Positions 1 to 8,881 of a stretch of DNA of 37,702 bases are shown here, one piece after another (position 1 is the stretch's first letter; each line of letters starts with the position of its first letter). This stretch comes from a virus: positions 1 to 37,702 of IMG/VR virus record IMGVR_UViG_3300042470_000423; one strand, written 5' to 3'. The notes beneath the pieces were generated by a model that saw only the letters and a list, made by a program, of their open reading frames with translations, did no database searches and was not told where the DNA came from. The position numbers and the translations under genes were made by a program.

Positions 1-148
1 GATTGAATTTGGGTATGGGGAACATTTAATCGTAGAACAAACACCCCATGAAATATTACAAATAATTAGAGACGCTAAACTATTGAATGAGCAAATCAGT
101 CAAAAAGAAGAACAAAATTCAGTTGACAGAATAAATAAAAGTGTATAA
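1..148 (+). CDS. 3' end of an unidentified protein
   Basis: The frame starting at base 2 is open from the window edge to TAA at 146-148 and gives 48 C-terminal residues. The part seen has a short beta-like stretch (GEHLIVEQTP) followed by an amphipathic, charged C-terminal helix rich in E, Q and K. I do not recognise it. It lies 87 nt upstream of gene 32 on the same strand, so it is probably the previous member of the same gene cluster. The N-terminus is outside the window. Confidence 0.6.
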   Translation, partial: IEFGYGEHLIVEQTPHEILQIIRDAKLLNEQISQKEEQNSVDRINKSV

Positions 149-235
149 CATTAAGTTATGCACAGTTTTTCTTTTTATCAGTTGGTAGAAAGAAAGAGGC
201 AAAAACTAAAGGCATATTATTAAGGAGATAACATT

Positions 236-1204
236 ATGGCAACTTTAGCAGAAATCCGCGCTAAACTTCAACAAAGCGCACAAACTCAAATCAGCTCCGG
301 TGACAACGCGATTTTCCCTCATTGGAATATAGCTGAAGGAACTACTACAACAGTTAGATTTCTTCCAGACGGAGATTCCAATAACACGTTTTTCTGGCTC
401 GAACGAGCTATGATTAAACTTCCATTCGCAGGTGTAAAAGGTGAAACAAGTTCAAAACCAGTTACTGTTCAGGTTCCTTGTATGGAAATGTGGGGAGAAA
501 CTTGTCCAATTCTAACAGAAGTTCGTCCTTGGTTTAAGGATAAATCACTTGAAGAAATGGGTCGTAAGTATTGGAAGAAAAAATCATATTTGTTCCAAGG
601 GTTTGTAGTTGACACAAAACTTTCAGAAGACAAACTGCCAGAGAATCCTATCCGTAGGTTTATCATCGGTAGTCAGATTTTCAATATCGTTAAAAATGCT
701 TTGATGGACAGTGAGATTGAAGAATTGCCCACTGATTATGTTCGTGGTCTTGATTTTAAAATCACAAAAACTTCTAAAGGTGGCTATGCTGATTATTCTA
801 CTTCAACTTGGGCTCGTAGAGAACGTGCTCTAAGTGCAGATGAAAAGGCAGCTATCGATCAGTATGGTTTGTACAAACTTTCAGACTTTTTACCAAAGAA
901 GCCAACTGAAGTTGAACTCAAAGTCATCAAGGAAATGTTTGAAGCGTCAGTAGATGGTGAAGCATTTGATATGGAACGTTGGGGTCAATATTATAAACCA
1001 GCAGGAATGGGCGGAAGTGGAAGTTCTACAGGTGATACACAAAAAACAGCGTCTAAACCAGTAACTAAAACCGTCGAAGCTGTACAGGATGATCCCCCAT
1101 TTGAGCCAGATAACAAAGAGCCGGCTACAGAGGCTCAAGGTTCTGATGCCAGCAGTCGTGCCGCAGATATTATCGCAATGATCCGTAAACGCAATCAACA
1201 ATAA
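236..1204 (+). CDS. 32: gp32-like single-stranded DNA-binding protein
   Basis: This 322-residue protein has the layout of T4 gp32 (301 aa). A short basic N-terminal segment for cooperative binding is followed by an OB-fold core (about 25-240) with a Cys pair (C82 and C90) where T4 gp32 has its zinc site. A Gly/Ser/Thr/acidic low-complexity linker (about 255-305) and a short C-terminal helix complete it. In T4 this protein coats ssDNA at forks and recombination intermediates and recruits UvsY, gp59 and the polymerase. An AAGGAG Shine-Dalgarno 8 nt upstream supports the ATG. The zinc ligands are not fully conserved with T4. The uvsX and uvsY genes follow directly, which supports the call. Confidence 0.9.
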   Translation: MATLAEIRAKLQQSAQTQISSGDNAIFPHWNIAEGTTTTVRFLPDGDSNNTFFWLERAMIKLPFAGVKGETSSKPVTVQVPCMEMWGETCPILTEVRPWFKDKSLEEMGRKYWKKKSYLFQGFVVDTKLSEDKLPENPIRRFIIGSQIFNIVKNALMDSEIEELPTDYVRGLDFKITKTSKGGYADYSTSTWARRERALSADEKAAIDQYGLYKLSDFLPKKPTEVELKVIKEMFEASVDGEAFDMERWGQYYKPAGMGGSGSSTGDTQKTASKPVTKTVEAVQDDPPFEPDNKEPATEAQGSDASSRAADIIAMIRKRNQQ

Positions 1205-1216
1205 TTGGAGATTGTG

Positions 1217-1429
1217 ATGGCGAAAACTGTAAAAGTTAATGAGAACTTTTCTCTAAACTATAATAGCCGTGAAGATCAAAGCGGTGATACAGTTATGGAC
1301 TGTAATATTAACTTTGATAATCCCAGAGATGATAGTACAGTCATCAATAGACTGAATACATGGCTCAAGGCTATAGGCAGAACTGATATTGAAGTTGTGC
1401 CCAAAGAATATCCGAAAGGAATAAAATAA
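1217..1429 (+). CDS. small protein between gp32 and UvsX
   Basis: This is a 70-residue protein of unknown function, with no membrane segment or metal motif. The frame is open from a TTG at 1205, but a GGAG at 1207-1210 sits 6 nt before the ATG at 1217, so I take that ATG. The sequence alternates polar beta-like stretches with one likely helix (VINRLNTWLKAIG). It lies between gene 32 and uvsX with gaps of 12 nt and 1 nt, so it is probably co-transcribed with the recombination genes. Confidence 0.75.
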   Translation: MAKTVKVNENFSLNYNSREDQSGDTVMDCNINFDNPRDDSTVINRLNTWLKAIGRTDIEVVPKEYPKGIK

Positions 1430-1430
1430 T

Positions 1431-2489
1431 ATGGGTAAAGCATTTGACATTTCTAAGTTTAGAAAATCGATAACTAAATCGATTGAAGGATTGGGCATTG
1501 GGTTCAATGATCCAACTGACTGGGTATCAACTGGTAATTACGCTCTGAATTATCTCATCTCTGGTGACTTCTTCAAAGGGGTTCCTCTTGGTAAGGTAAC
1601 CGTGTTTGCCGGTGAATCTGGAGCAGGTAAATCATATATTTGTTCTGGTAATATTATTAGACACGCACAAAGTCAGGGTATTTACTGTATCTTAGTGGAT
1701 TCGGAAAATGCCTTAGATAAGGATTGGTTAGAGCGACTAGGTGTGGATACCAGTGATGATAAACTGTTGAAATTGAATATGGCTATGATCGATGACGTAG
1801 CTAAAACAATTAATGAGTTTATGAAAGAATACAAAACGATGCCAGACACTGAACGTCCTAAGGTATTGTTTGTAATCGACAGCTTAGGTATGTTACTAAC
1901 TCCAACAGATATTAATCAGTTTGAAGCAGGCGATTTGAAAGGTGATATGGGTCGTAAGCCTAAAGCACTTACTGCTCTGGTTCGAAACTGTGTTAATATG
2001 TTTGGCTCTTTTAATGTAGGTTTGGTTTGTACAAATCATACATATGCTAGCCAAGATATGTTCGATCCAGATGACAAAATAAGTGGCGGGCAAGGCTTTA
2101 TCTATGCGTCATCGATTGTAGTTGCCATGAAAAAACTCAAACTAAAAGAGGATGAAGATGGTAACAAAGTTTCAGATGTACTAGGTATACGTTCGGCATG
2201 TAAAGTTATGAAAACCAGGTATGCTAAACCTTTTGAATCAGTACAGGTAAAAATTCCATACTCTACAGGAATGAACCCTACTTCGGGACTTATTGATCTT
2301 TTTGAAAAAACAGGCGTGTTGACAAAAGCAGGAAATAAGTTACAATATACAAGTAAGAAGACAGGTGAAATAATTTCAGAGTTTAGAAAAAATTGGACAG
2401 AAGATAAATTATTGTTGATTATGTCAGAATGGGACAGCTCGGCATTACCTGTCACTGCTCCAGAACCTGACGAAACTGAGGAAGCATAA
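1431..2489 (+). CDS. uvsX: UvsX RecA-like recombinase
   Basis: This 352-residue RecA-family strand-exchange ATPase is somewhat shorter than T4 UvsX (391 aa). Walker A GESGAGKS is at 61-68. The Walker B strand VLFVID (145-150) is followed by SLGML. The loop DDKISGGQG and the DNA-binding region come later, and the tail is acidic (PEPDETEEA). UvsX forms the presynaptic filament on ssDNA displaced from gp32, with UvsY as mediator, and drives recombination-dependent replication. The stop codon abuts the start of the next gene (TAA ATG). Confidence 0.95.
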   Translation: MGKAFDISKFRKSITKSIEGLGIGFNDPTDWVSTGNYALNYLISGDFFKGVPLGKVTVFAGESGAGKSYICSGNIIRHAQSQGIYCILVDSENALDKDWLERLGVDTSDDKLLKLNMAMIDDVAKTINEFMKEYKTMPDTERPKVLFVIDSLGMLLTPTDINQFEAGDLKGDMGRKPKALTALVRNCVNMFGSFNVGLVCTNHTYASQDMFDPDDKISGGQGFIYASSIVVAMKKLKLKEDEDGNKVSDVLGIRSACKVMKTRYAKPFESVQVKIPYSTGMNPTSGLIDLFEKTGVLTKAGNKLQYTSKKTGEIISEFRKNWTEDKLLLIMSEWDSSALPVTAPEPDETEEA

Positions 2490-2747
2490 ATGGAAGAAGA
2501 ACTTATTATTGAAGTATGGGAAACTTTTAGAGACTATATTCCTGAAAAGAGTAGAGAAACTGCAGCCAATCAATTCCTTGAATTTTTACAAGGACATGAC
2601 GTAGATTCAGATACACTAGAAGGCCTAAAAGGCTATGATCCCCATCTTGATAATGCTATCGATCTTGTATTAGGTAATGATGAAGTAGAAGATGAGGACG
2701 AAGAAGAAGATTATGATAACTGGAGCGATGAAGACGAGGATTACTAA
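2490..2747 (+). CDS. small acidic protein between UvsX and UvsY
   Basis: An 85-residue protein with an N-terminal helical part and an extremely acidic tail. The last 25 or so residues are nearly all D, E, Y, N or W. It starts immediately after the uvsX stop and ends in a TAATG overlap with uvsY, so translation is probably coupled. I do not recognise the family. The acidic tail could compete for ssDNA-binding surfaces or bind a basic partner such as UvsY, but that is inference from charge and position only. Confidence 0.75.
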   Translation: MEEELIIEVWETFRDYIPEKSRETAANQFLEFLQGHDVDSDTLEGLKGYDPHLDNAIDLVLGNDEVEDEDEEEDYDNWSDEDEDY

Positions 2748-3202
2748 TGTCCTGGTATTCTAAAGTCTCACAAGACATATCTAATCTTCCACTTTGTCTA
2801 GATTACTTTTATAAAGAATTAGATTCAGCAAAAGCAGAGGTTAAAATCCACGGGAACGTGGAAAAATCCTCTGCTAATCTGCCTGGTATTGTTGAACATA
2901 GATTCAACCAACTTCAAGAAATAGAAGCAATCTTAGAATTCCTTAACATAGAACTAAGGCAAATTAAATCTAAATTATTTAAAAAATATTTAGAAAACTA
3001 TCAGCGTGCTTTAAGCTCAAGAGACTGCGAAAAATATGTGGAAGGTGAGCCAGATGTTGTAGATATGGAAAAAATTATCAACGAATTTGCTATGTTGAGA
3101 AATAAATGGTTAGGAATTACCAAAGGGTTAGATATCAAGCAGTGGCAATTAAGCAATATTATTAAACTTAGAACAGCTGGATTAGAGGATATTGTAATAT
3201 AA
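2747..3202 (+). CDS. uvsY: UvsY-like recombination mediator
   Basis: A 151-residue, largely helical, charged protein, close to T4 UvsY (137 aa). The central basic helix (LRQIKSKLFKKYLENYQRALSSRD) and the C-terminal part WLGITKGLDIKQWQLSNI resemble the T4 LDYYSGRGDGDEFS and WGILLDFCSGALDAIKSRG regions. UvsY helps UvsX load on gp32-covered ssDNA. The position one gene after uvsX and the TAATG overlaps on both sides support the call. Sequence similarity by eye is moderate. Confidence 0.75.
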   Translation: MSWYSKVSQDISNLPLCLDYFYKELDSAKAEVKIHGNVEKSSANLPGIVEHRFNQLQEIEAILEFLNIELRQIKSKLFKKYLENYQRALSSRDCEKYVEGEPDVVDMEKIINEFAMLRNKWLGITKGLDIKQWQLSNIIKLRTAGLEDIVI

Positions 3203-4383
3203 TGTTTATAGAAGATTTTATTTCAATTTTATCTAAATCTCAAGGCACGCTATTAAACAAAGATGAAAATATCATCTATAGTTTTGCTAGTCAAATTTTA
3301 AACGGCAACGCTTTAACAGAAAAACAGGCAAATCTGGCTGTAAAGATTTTGAAACGTTATATTGGTTATCTAAATACCGCAGTAGGCTTCGATATAACTA
3401 GTTCTATTGAAAATCCGATATATAAATGGCCATTAAGAGTAGTAAACTACCTTAAACGACTATCTACGGTACCAGATAACGCTCTAGGGAAAGTTTGGAA
3501 ATTAGAATTTCCATATAATGAAGCATGGTTATTAGAACTTCGTGAGGCAAAACAGTCCGGCGTAGAAGGTTTGTGGGATAAAGATCAAAAATCATGGATT
3601 TTTCCTAAAAATGAGACAAATTTATCATTTTTAATCGACTTTACTGAAAAATATCAATTCGAAGTTGATGAAATTTTCCAAGAATATAAAAATCAGGTAA
3701 AATTTATTCATGATAATGTGGAAAAATATGTACCTATGATAACCTATGAAAATAATGACCTCAAAATTGTCAATTTTGACGAAAAAAATGTCAAAATTGA
3801 CAAGAATACTGTTATTTCGACCGTGTTTGAGGCCAGAAAATATGGAATTTTAACTTGGGACGATAATGTCAATAGGTATCTATCTAGTGAGGAAGTTAAT
3901 CCTATTACAAAATTGTTCTTAGATACGGATCCTAGCGAAAATATTCATATTAATCCGGAAAAAATCGGCCTAAGCGATCTAGTCGATCTAATAATTTACA
4001 TGAACCCCTGTGTTTTTGTTATACCGGGAGGTAGTGAATTGGAAAATATTGAAAAAATTTATGACTTCTTAATTGGTATTGATTTTAGACCAGACGAAAT
4101 GGCAGTTATGTTTAGACTGCCCAGTGATACAGGTAAAAATTTTAATGATTTTGTCAGAAATAACGCTTTAAACAATCCTATAACAGAAAATACCAAAATT
4201 GTGTTCTTAAGCGGAAAGGTACCTAAACCCTTTATTAAAAGTAATATGAAATTTAATATCACTATTAATTTAGGATATGATAATGTACACTATACAATGA
4301 GAGAATTTGTTCATAGACAGGAAAATTTAGTATTTTATTCAAAAAAATCACACCAGAAGGAATTTAACTTTGACGAATTGTAG
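3202..4383 (+). CDS. UvsW-adjacent protein, possible degenerate helicase partner
   Basis: A 393-residue protein with no Walker motifs. Residues about 98-150 contain a pattern (polar linker, then WDKDQKSWIFP at 125-135, then a helix) reminiscent of HARP-type substrate-recognition domains of SMARCAL1-like annealing helicases. The C-terminal third (about 265-390) alternates hydrophobic strands and helices like a RecA-like helicase domain 2, but it lacks the arginine-finger motif VI. It overlaps the start of uvsW by 14 nt, so the two are made together. A structural or regulatory partner of UvsW is plausible. The domain assignments are by eye only. Confidence 0.6.
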   Translation: MFIEDFISILSKSQGTLLNKDENIIYSFASQILNGNALTEKQANLAVKILKRYIGYLNTAVGFDITSSIENPIYKWPLRVVNYLKRLSTVPDNALGKVWKLEFPYNEAWLLELREAKQSGVEGLWDKDQKSWIFPKNETNLSFLIDFTEKYQFEVDEIFQEYKNQVKFIHDNVEKYVPMITYENNDLKIVNFDEKNVKIDKNTVISTVFEARKYGILTWDDNVNRYLSSEEVNPITKLFLDTDPSENIHINPEKIGLSDLVDLIIYMNPCVFVIPGGSELENIEKIYDFLIGIDFRPDEMAVMFRLPSDTGKNFNDFVRNNALNNPITENTKIVFLSGKVPKPFIKSNMKFNITINLGYDNVHYTMREFVHRQENLVFYSKKSHQKEFNFDEL

Positions 4384-5821
4384 GATTGTGATTAAAGATG
4401 AAGTTAATGTTAAGATTGAAAATCTAGACCTTGACACAAGAAAACATCTAGTTAAAAAATTTAAGTACGAAGACCCTACTGCTCGATATAGACCGGCCTA
4501 TAAATTAGGCAGATGGGATGGTACTATAAGTTTTTTTGGGTTAGGCGGAACAACCTATCTTAGTATGTTGCCGCAGGTTTTAGAATATCTTGAACAAAAA
4601 AACTATGATATAGAACTACATGATCTTAGGACTTATTTTGACCTAAATTTTGACAAAATTTCCGAAGATTTTTGGGGTGAAAAAACATGGCCCAAAGGGC
4701 ATAGGTTTGAAGGACAAGCAATTAGATTACGCAGTGACCAAGTCGAAGTAATTAATAAATTTTTAGAAAACCCTCAGTGTATTCAGGAGATTGCCACAGG
4801 TTTTGGTAAGACTATAACCACGGCAACTTTGGCGAAAATTTGTGAAAAATATGGTAGAACTATCACAATTGTACCAAATAAATCTCTAGTAGAACAAACT
4901 GAAGAAGATTTTATAAACTGCGGATTAGATGTTGGTGTATATTACGGCGACAGAAAAGACATAGGTCGAACACATACTATTGCAACTTGGCAAAGTTTGA
5001 ATATTTTAGAGAAAAAATCTAAAAATGACGATGAATTATTAAGTTTAGCTGAATTTTTGGATGGCGTTCAATGTGTCATGGTTGATGAAGTTCATATGGC
5101 CAAGGCAGAGGTGCTGAAAAAATTATTAACACAAAATTTATCTAATGCCTGTATTAGGTGGGGACTGACCGGAACTGTTCCAAAAGAGGATTTTGAGTTC
5201 CAAAGTTTACGTGCTAGCCTGGGTGAAGTTGTACATCGTGTGGCCGCTCATGAACTTCAAGAAAAGGGTGTATTAGCACAGTGTCATGTAAATATTGTCC
5301 AAACTGCAGAACATAGAGAGTTTGGTAGTTATGCAGAAGAACTAAAGTTTTTGGTCACAGATTTAGATAGAATGACCTATATCTCTCAATTAATTTCACA
5401 GATCGCACAAACAGGAAATACCTTAATACTTGTAGATAGAATAGAGAGTGGTGAATTTTTACAAACAGAACTAGATAATTCTGTTTTCATATCCGGTAGA
5501 GTCAAAACAAAGGATCGTAAAGAGGAATATAATGAAGTGGCGATTGCGGATAACAAGATTATTGTGGCGACTTATGGTGTGGCCGCTGTGGGTATTAATA
5601 TTCCTAGGATTTTTAATCTGGTTCTTTTGGAACCCGGAAAGAGCTTTGTCCGCGTTATACAATCTATTGGGAGAGGCATTAGAAAAGCTGAAGATAAAGA
5701 CTTCGTCCAAATCTGGGACCTCACAGCATCTACCAAATATGCCAAGAGACACCTTACCGAAAGAAAGAAGTTTTATCGTGAGGCAAAATACCCATTTGAA
5801 ATACAAAAAATCAAATACTAA
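4370..5821 (+). CDS. uvsW: UvsW-like SF2 DNA/RNA helicase
   Basis: A 483-residue superfamily 2 helicase (T4 UvsW has 503). The N-terminal substrate domain contains the typical RYRPAYKLGRWDG stretch (39-51). Motif I is ATGFGKT (142-148), motif II DEVH (239-242), motif III-like GLTGT (265-269), and motif VI is QSIGRGIRKA near 440. UvsW remodels stalled forks, reverses branches and unwinds origin R-loops. The start is TTG at 4370, with AGAAGGA 8 nt upstream inside the previous gene. A GTG at 4388 is an alternative. Confidence 0.93.
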   Translation: MTNCRIVIKDEVNVKIENLDLDTRKHLVKKFKYEDPTARYRPAYKLGRWDGTISFFGLGGTTYLSMLPQVLEYLEQKNYDIELHDLRTYFDLNFDKISEDFWGEKTWPKGHRFEGQAIRLRSDQVEVINKFLENPQCIQEIATGFGKTITTATLAKICEKYGRTITIVPNKSLVEQTEEDFINCGLDVGVYYGDRKDIGRTHTIATWQSLNILEKKSKNDDELLSLAEFLDGVQCVMVDEVHMAKAEVLKKLLTQNLSNACIRWGLTGTVPKEDFEFQSLRASLGEVVHRVAAHELQEKGVLAQCHVNIVQTAEHREFGSYAEELKFLVTDLDRMTYISQLISQIAQTGNTLILVDRIESGEFLQTELDNSVFISGRVKTKDRKEEYNEVAIADNKIIVATYGVAAVGINIPRIFNLVLLEPGKSFVRVIQSIGRGIRKAEDKDFVQIWDLTASTKYAKRHLTERKKFYREAKYPFEIQKIKY

Positions 5822-5837
5822 GAATTTACATTTTTAA

Positions 5838-6803
5838 ATGCCTTTACTCTACGATACAATTAATCAACGTGCCACCGGTGGTACAGAATTAATGATGATT
5901 TGGTTAGAACAACGTATAGAACCCAGTCTGTTAGATGACTTCTATATTTCAAGAAATCTTACCCTATTAAAATCACTACCTGAAGATAAGATTAAAGTTT
6001 TATGGACTCATGAATATCCGCGGCCTTATGAATACGACAAGAGTTATTTTCATGAAATGAAATTTATGACATGGCACAAACTACATCATATGATTACTGT
6101 GTCATATTTTCAACTTCACGAATATATTCATATGTATGAATTTGGAGAAAAAGATTGGTCTCATATGAGTGTTATGAAAAATGCCCTAGAGCCTATTCCG
6201 GTTCATGATAAACCTAAAGGTCCAATAAGATTAATACATACCTCAAGTCCAAACAGAGGACTACGAGTTTTATATCATGCCTTTGAAAAATTAAGCTCTA
6301 AATACCCAGATATAGAATTAGAAATATATGGAGGATTCAGCGCCAGCTTTGATCTTTCTATAAAACAACAACATGAAGAATTACTAAAGATGGTCAGTAA
6401 CCATCCTAAAATAATTTATCATGGTAGAAGGTCTAACCAAGAAGTTAGACAGGCATTACAACGTTGCCATATTTTCGCCTATCCTGCTACCTACCCCGAA
6501 ACTAGTTGTTTAGCATTATTAGAAGCTATGAGTGCTAAACTACTTTGCGTACATTCTGATGTTCCTGCCCTACATGAAACAGGAGCAGGACTTACTAACA
6601 TGTATCATTTCGAAAAAAATGGGCCATTACATGTCGAAAGGTATGAACAATTTTTAGAACAATCTATTCAGCAATATCTTAATGGAGATATTGACCATTT
6701 AGATTTACAAAAACAATATGTAGACAAAGTTTATTCTTGGCAAACACGAATAGCAGAGTGGAAAAATCTCTTGATTAATCTAAAAAAATATTATAAAATA
6801 TAA
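5838..6803 (+). CDS. GT4-type glycosyltransferase (GT-B fold)
   Basis: A 321-residue protein. The C-terminal half has the GT4 signature: RLIHTSSPNRGL (about 135), LEIYGGFS, IIYHGRRSNQEVRQAL, then FAYPATYPETSCLALLEAMSA (about 215-235), which holds the nucleotide-sugar E-x7-E type motif. The N-terminal acceptor domain is short. It would transfer a sugar from a nucleotide donor, with the acceptor unknown. It lies 16 nt after uvsW, in the middle of replication genes. Together with the GT11 gene at 8030 it makes a scattered glycan theme. Confidence 0.85.
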   Translation: MPLLYDTINQRATGGTELMMIWLEQRIEPSLLDDFYISRNLTLLKSLPEDKIKVLWTHEYPRPYEYDKSYFHEMKFMTWHKLHHMITVSYFQLHEYIHMYEFGEKDWSHMSVMKNALEPIPVHDKPKGPIRLIHTSSPNRGLRVLYHAFEKLSSKYPDIELEIYGGFSASFDLSIKQQHEELLKMVSNHPKIIYHGRRSNQEVRQALQRCHIFAYPATYPETSCLALLEAMSAKLLCVHSDVPALHETGAGLTNMYHFEKNGPLHVERYEQFLEQSIQQYLNGDIDHLDLQKQYVDKVYSWQTRIAEWKNLLINLKKYYKI

Positions 6804-6811
6804 AAAAGGAG
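6804..6811 (+). promoter_or_regulatory. strong ribosome-binding site before a non-ATG start
   Basis: AAAAGGAG directly follows the TAA of the glycosyltransferase gene. The next in-frame ATG or GTG is far away. The codon 7 nt downstream is CTG (6819), and ATT lies at 6816. The site therefore points to translation beginning at CTG 6819. Confidence 0.7.
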
Positions 6812-6818
6812 AACTATT

Positions 6819-7322
6819 CTGCAAATACTAACTTTAAACGATGATACGTTTTATTTGAACGATCTACCGGACGAAATTGAAGATGATATGCGATTCGCTG
6901 TGCTAGATAATAGCGATCCGTCAAACCCGGATTATTTCTTTGTGCCGCTTATATTTTTAGAAAGTTTTACCAGCCCGGCGGTAGTGCTCAAAATAGGCCC
7001 TCACGAGGTATCCATGCCATTAGATTGGTGTACAATCGTAGGAGACCCAGAAGGACCAGAAATGGAAGTTTTACCTCTTACCAGTCTAAATGATAGAGGA
7101 TTCAAAACTTTTTGTTTTAATCCTTTAAGCAGTTTTAGACCCGAGTTTCATGACATAGATATTATTGATGTATATCAAGATGTTAAATGGTATTTTCCCA
7201 AAGTGCGTTCCGGACAGCTTCTTTGTACACCTCTAACTTCGGGAAAAAATCCTCTATGTGCTTACTTTGTTAAAGAAATAAGCAGACAAAGTGAGATAGT
7301 TGACTACACAAAATGTTGGTGA
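6819..7322 (+). CDS. unidentified protein with probable CTG start
   Basis: The protein is 167 residues long if translation starts at CTG 6819. It would begin with a short strand-like MQILTLNDDTFYLNDLPDE. A TTG at 6855 would shorten it by 12 residues, but it has no Shine-Dalgarno. The strong AAAAGGAG at 6804-6811 fits CTG 6819 at a 7-nt spacing. The rest is mostly beta-rich with many prolines and three C-terminal cysteines, and no membrane segment. It looks like a globular phage protein of unknown function. It is 3 nt upstream of the next gene. Confidence 0.6.
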   Translation: MQILTLNDDTFYLNDLPDEIEDDMRFAVLDNSDPSNPDYFFVPLIFLESFTSPAVVLKIGPHEVSMPLDWCTIVGDPEGPEMEVLPLTSLNDRGFKTFCFNPLSSFRPEFHDIDIIDVYQDVKWYFPKVRSGQLLCTPLTSGKNPLCAYFVKEISRQSEIVDYTKCW

Positions 7323-7325
7323 AAT

Positions 7326-7583
7326 ATGGGACGATTTACTCCAAATGCTGAATTAATTTACGAATCTCCAGACGGCGGCGACACCATTTATGCTAGAGAG
7401 CAAGGATCTGGTAAACGACATTTAATTTCTATTAGCTCCAATAAGGTCAAGATGCAACAAGACCTTAAAGACACGCAATTATGGCATGAGATTAGGCAAG
7501 CGGCTGAACATAATCCTGCATTGAAAACTGCTCTTGAACAGTGTATACTACTATATCATATAGGCAAAAAAGATGGCAGCTAA
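7326..7583 (+). CDS. small protein of unknown function
   Basis: An 85-residue protein. An N-terminal antiparallel beta-like part (ELIYESPDGGDTIYARE, then HLISI) is followed by a helical C-terminus. Its last 11 nt overlap the start of the gp62-like gene, so translation is coupled. No known motif. Its conserved-looking place beside a clamp-loader-like gene suggests a replication or regulatory accessory, but the sequence does not prove it. Confidence 0.7.
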   Translation: MGRFTPNAELIYESPDGGDTIYAREQGSGKRHLISISSNKVKMQQDLKDTQLWHEIRQAAEHNPALKTALEQCILLYHIGKKDGS

Positions 7584-8037
7584 ATTAGATATCAAAAGGG
7601 AATTGAAGGCAGTAGATCAAAAAAATTATGATTTCTATGCCAATCTCACAGATGAAGAAAAGAAAGCCTTTAGCCCATATGTATTAATGCGTTATGTTAG
7701 TAATGTCCAAGGTCAAGATAGAGATATTCAAGAATGGTTCGTAGAAATGACCAATGATTATGTCAACATTAACCATTGGAATTTAAGTAAAAATCATAAA
7801 GAATTATTATGGCAACTATTTGCCTGTGTAGGAGCAGGCATGGAATGTTATCATCCTTACTTAGCGGCCGGTAAAAAACAAAAAGTTAACAAAATCGAAA
7901 AACTTCTGGCAGAACTGAATCCTACAATGAAAATCAGTGAAATAAAATTATTAGCTTCTATGATGGATAAAAAGGACTGCGAAGAATTATTTGATAAAAT
8001 GGGATTTGATAAGAAACAACGTAAAGACTATGATTAG
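7573..8037 (+). CDS. 62: probable clamp-loader small subunit (gp62-like)
   Basis: A 154-residue helical protein. It has the N-terminal pattern of T4-type gp62 (KNYDFYANLTDEEKKAFSPYVLMRYVSN) and a C-terminal helix pair ending in a basic DKKQRKDYD. In T4, gp62 joins four gp44 subunits to load the gp45 sliding clamp. T4 gp62 has 187 residues, while gp62 proteins of marine T4-like phages are shorter, which fits. Gene 44 is not in this window, so the call rests on pattern similarity alone. Confidence 0.5.
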   Translation: MAAKLDIKRELKAVDQKNYDFYANLTDEEKKAFSPYVLMRYVSNVQGQDRDIQEWFVEMTNDYVNINHWNLSKNHKELLWQLFACVGAGMECYHPYLAAGKKQKVNKIEKLLAELNPTMKISEIKLLASMMDKKDCEELFDKMGFDKKQRKDYD

Positions 8038-8881
8038 TGTGGATCTTAAAGGTAGATTGGGCAACCAACTATGGCAATATGCTGTGTGTAGGACAGTTGC
8101 TGAAAAATTAGGTTATCAGTTTCATATTCCACGAACATGGGCAGGGCAGGATTTATTTAACTGCGACCTTGGAGTAGAGAATGACTTAACTACCGATGTT
8201 TATCCTATCTATAACCCGTGGAACTTTCAACAAGTTTATGATGCTGATATTTTTAATATCCAGGATTATACCAAACTACAAGGATGGTTTCAATCAGAAA
8301 AATTTATAATAGATAATAGAAAAAATATTCTAGAATGGTTCACTATTAAAGATCCTTTTACTAAATTAGAGAAAATTTTATCTCTAGATGAAAATACGTG
8401 TGTAATAAATTTTAGAGGTGGCGATTATCAACAGTTTCCTGATTTATATTTGAACAAGTACTATTATAACAATGCTTGCTATTACATGCAACAGAAAAAT
8501 AAAGATATGAAGTTTATTGTAATTACTGACGATGAACCAACTGCTAAAAAAGTTTTAGGTTCACTGTTTCAATGCTATCACATTGGAATAGATAACGATT
8601 TCTTCGTCCTGACAAAGGCTAAAAATCTTATTTTATCTAATAGTACCTTTAGCTGGTGGGGAGCATGGCTTAATCAAAATGATCCTTACATTATCGCACC
8701 GAAATTTTGGATGAGACATAATACCAGTAATGGATGGTGGTTGCCCTGCGATAGTATAACCAGTATGTTTAATTATATTGATAGAGATGGTATGTATTTT
8801 ACAGCAGAAGATTGTAGTAAAGAAATTACAGAATATAACTATCTTATACATGATGTTTTAGTAGATGATTTCCTTGGTTAA
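8030..8881 (+). CDS. GT11 alpha-1,2-fucosyltransferase-like protein
   Basis: A 283-residue protein starting MISVDLKGRLGNQLWQYA, the hallmark N-terminus of GT11 fucosyltransferases. The donor-binding motif INFRGGDYQ (about 120-130) and the C-terminal LILSNSTFSWWGAWLN (about 195-210) are both present. It would transfer fucose from GDP-fucose to a galactose-type acceptor. I take ATG 8030, which overlaps the previous stop by 8 nt, because an upstream ATG at 7991 would add 13 residues before the conserved N-terminus. Confidence 0.9.
   Translation: MISVDLKGRLGNQLWQYAVCRTVAEKLGYQFHIPRTWAGQDLFNCDLGVENDLTTDVYPIYNPWNFQQVYDADIFNIQDYTKLQGWFQSEKFIIDNRKNILEWFTIKDPFTKLEKILSLDENTCVINFRGGDYQQFPDLYLNKYYYNNACYYMQQKNKDMKFIVITDDEPTAKKVLGSLFQCYHIGIDNDFFVLTKAKNLILSNSTFSWWGAWLNQNDPYIIAPKFWMRHNTSNGWWLPCDSITSMFNYIDRDGMYFTAEDCSKEITEYNYLIHDVLVDDFLG

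Noticed and set aside
5532-5837. 101-residue + frame within uvsW
   Set aside because: Shadow of the uvsW motif V-VI region with no ribosome site.
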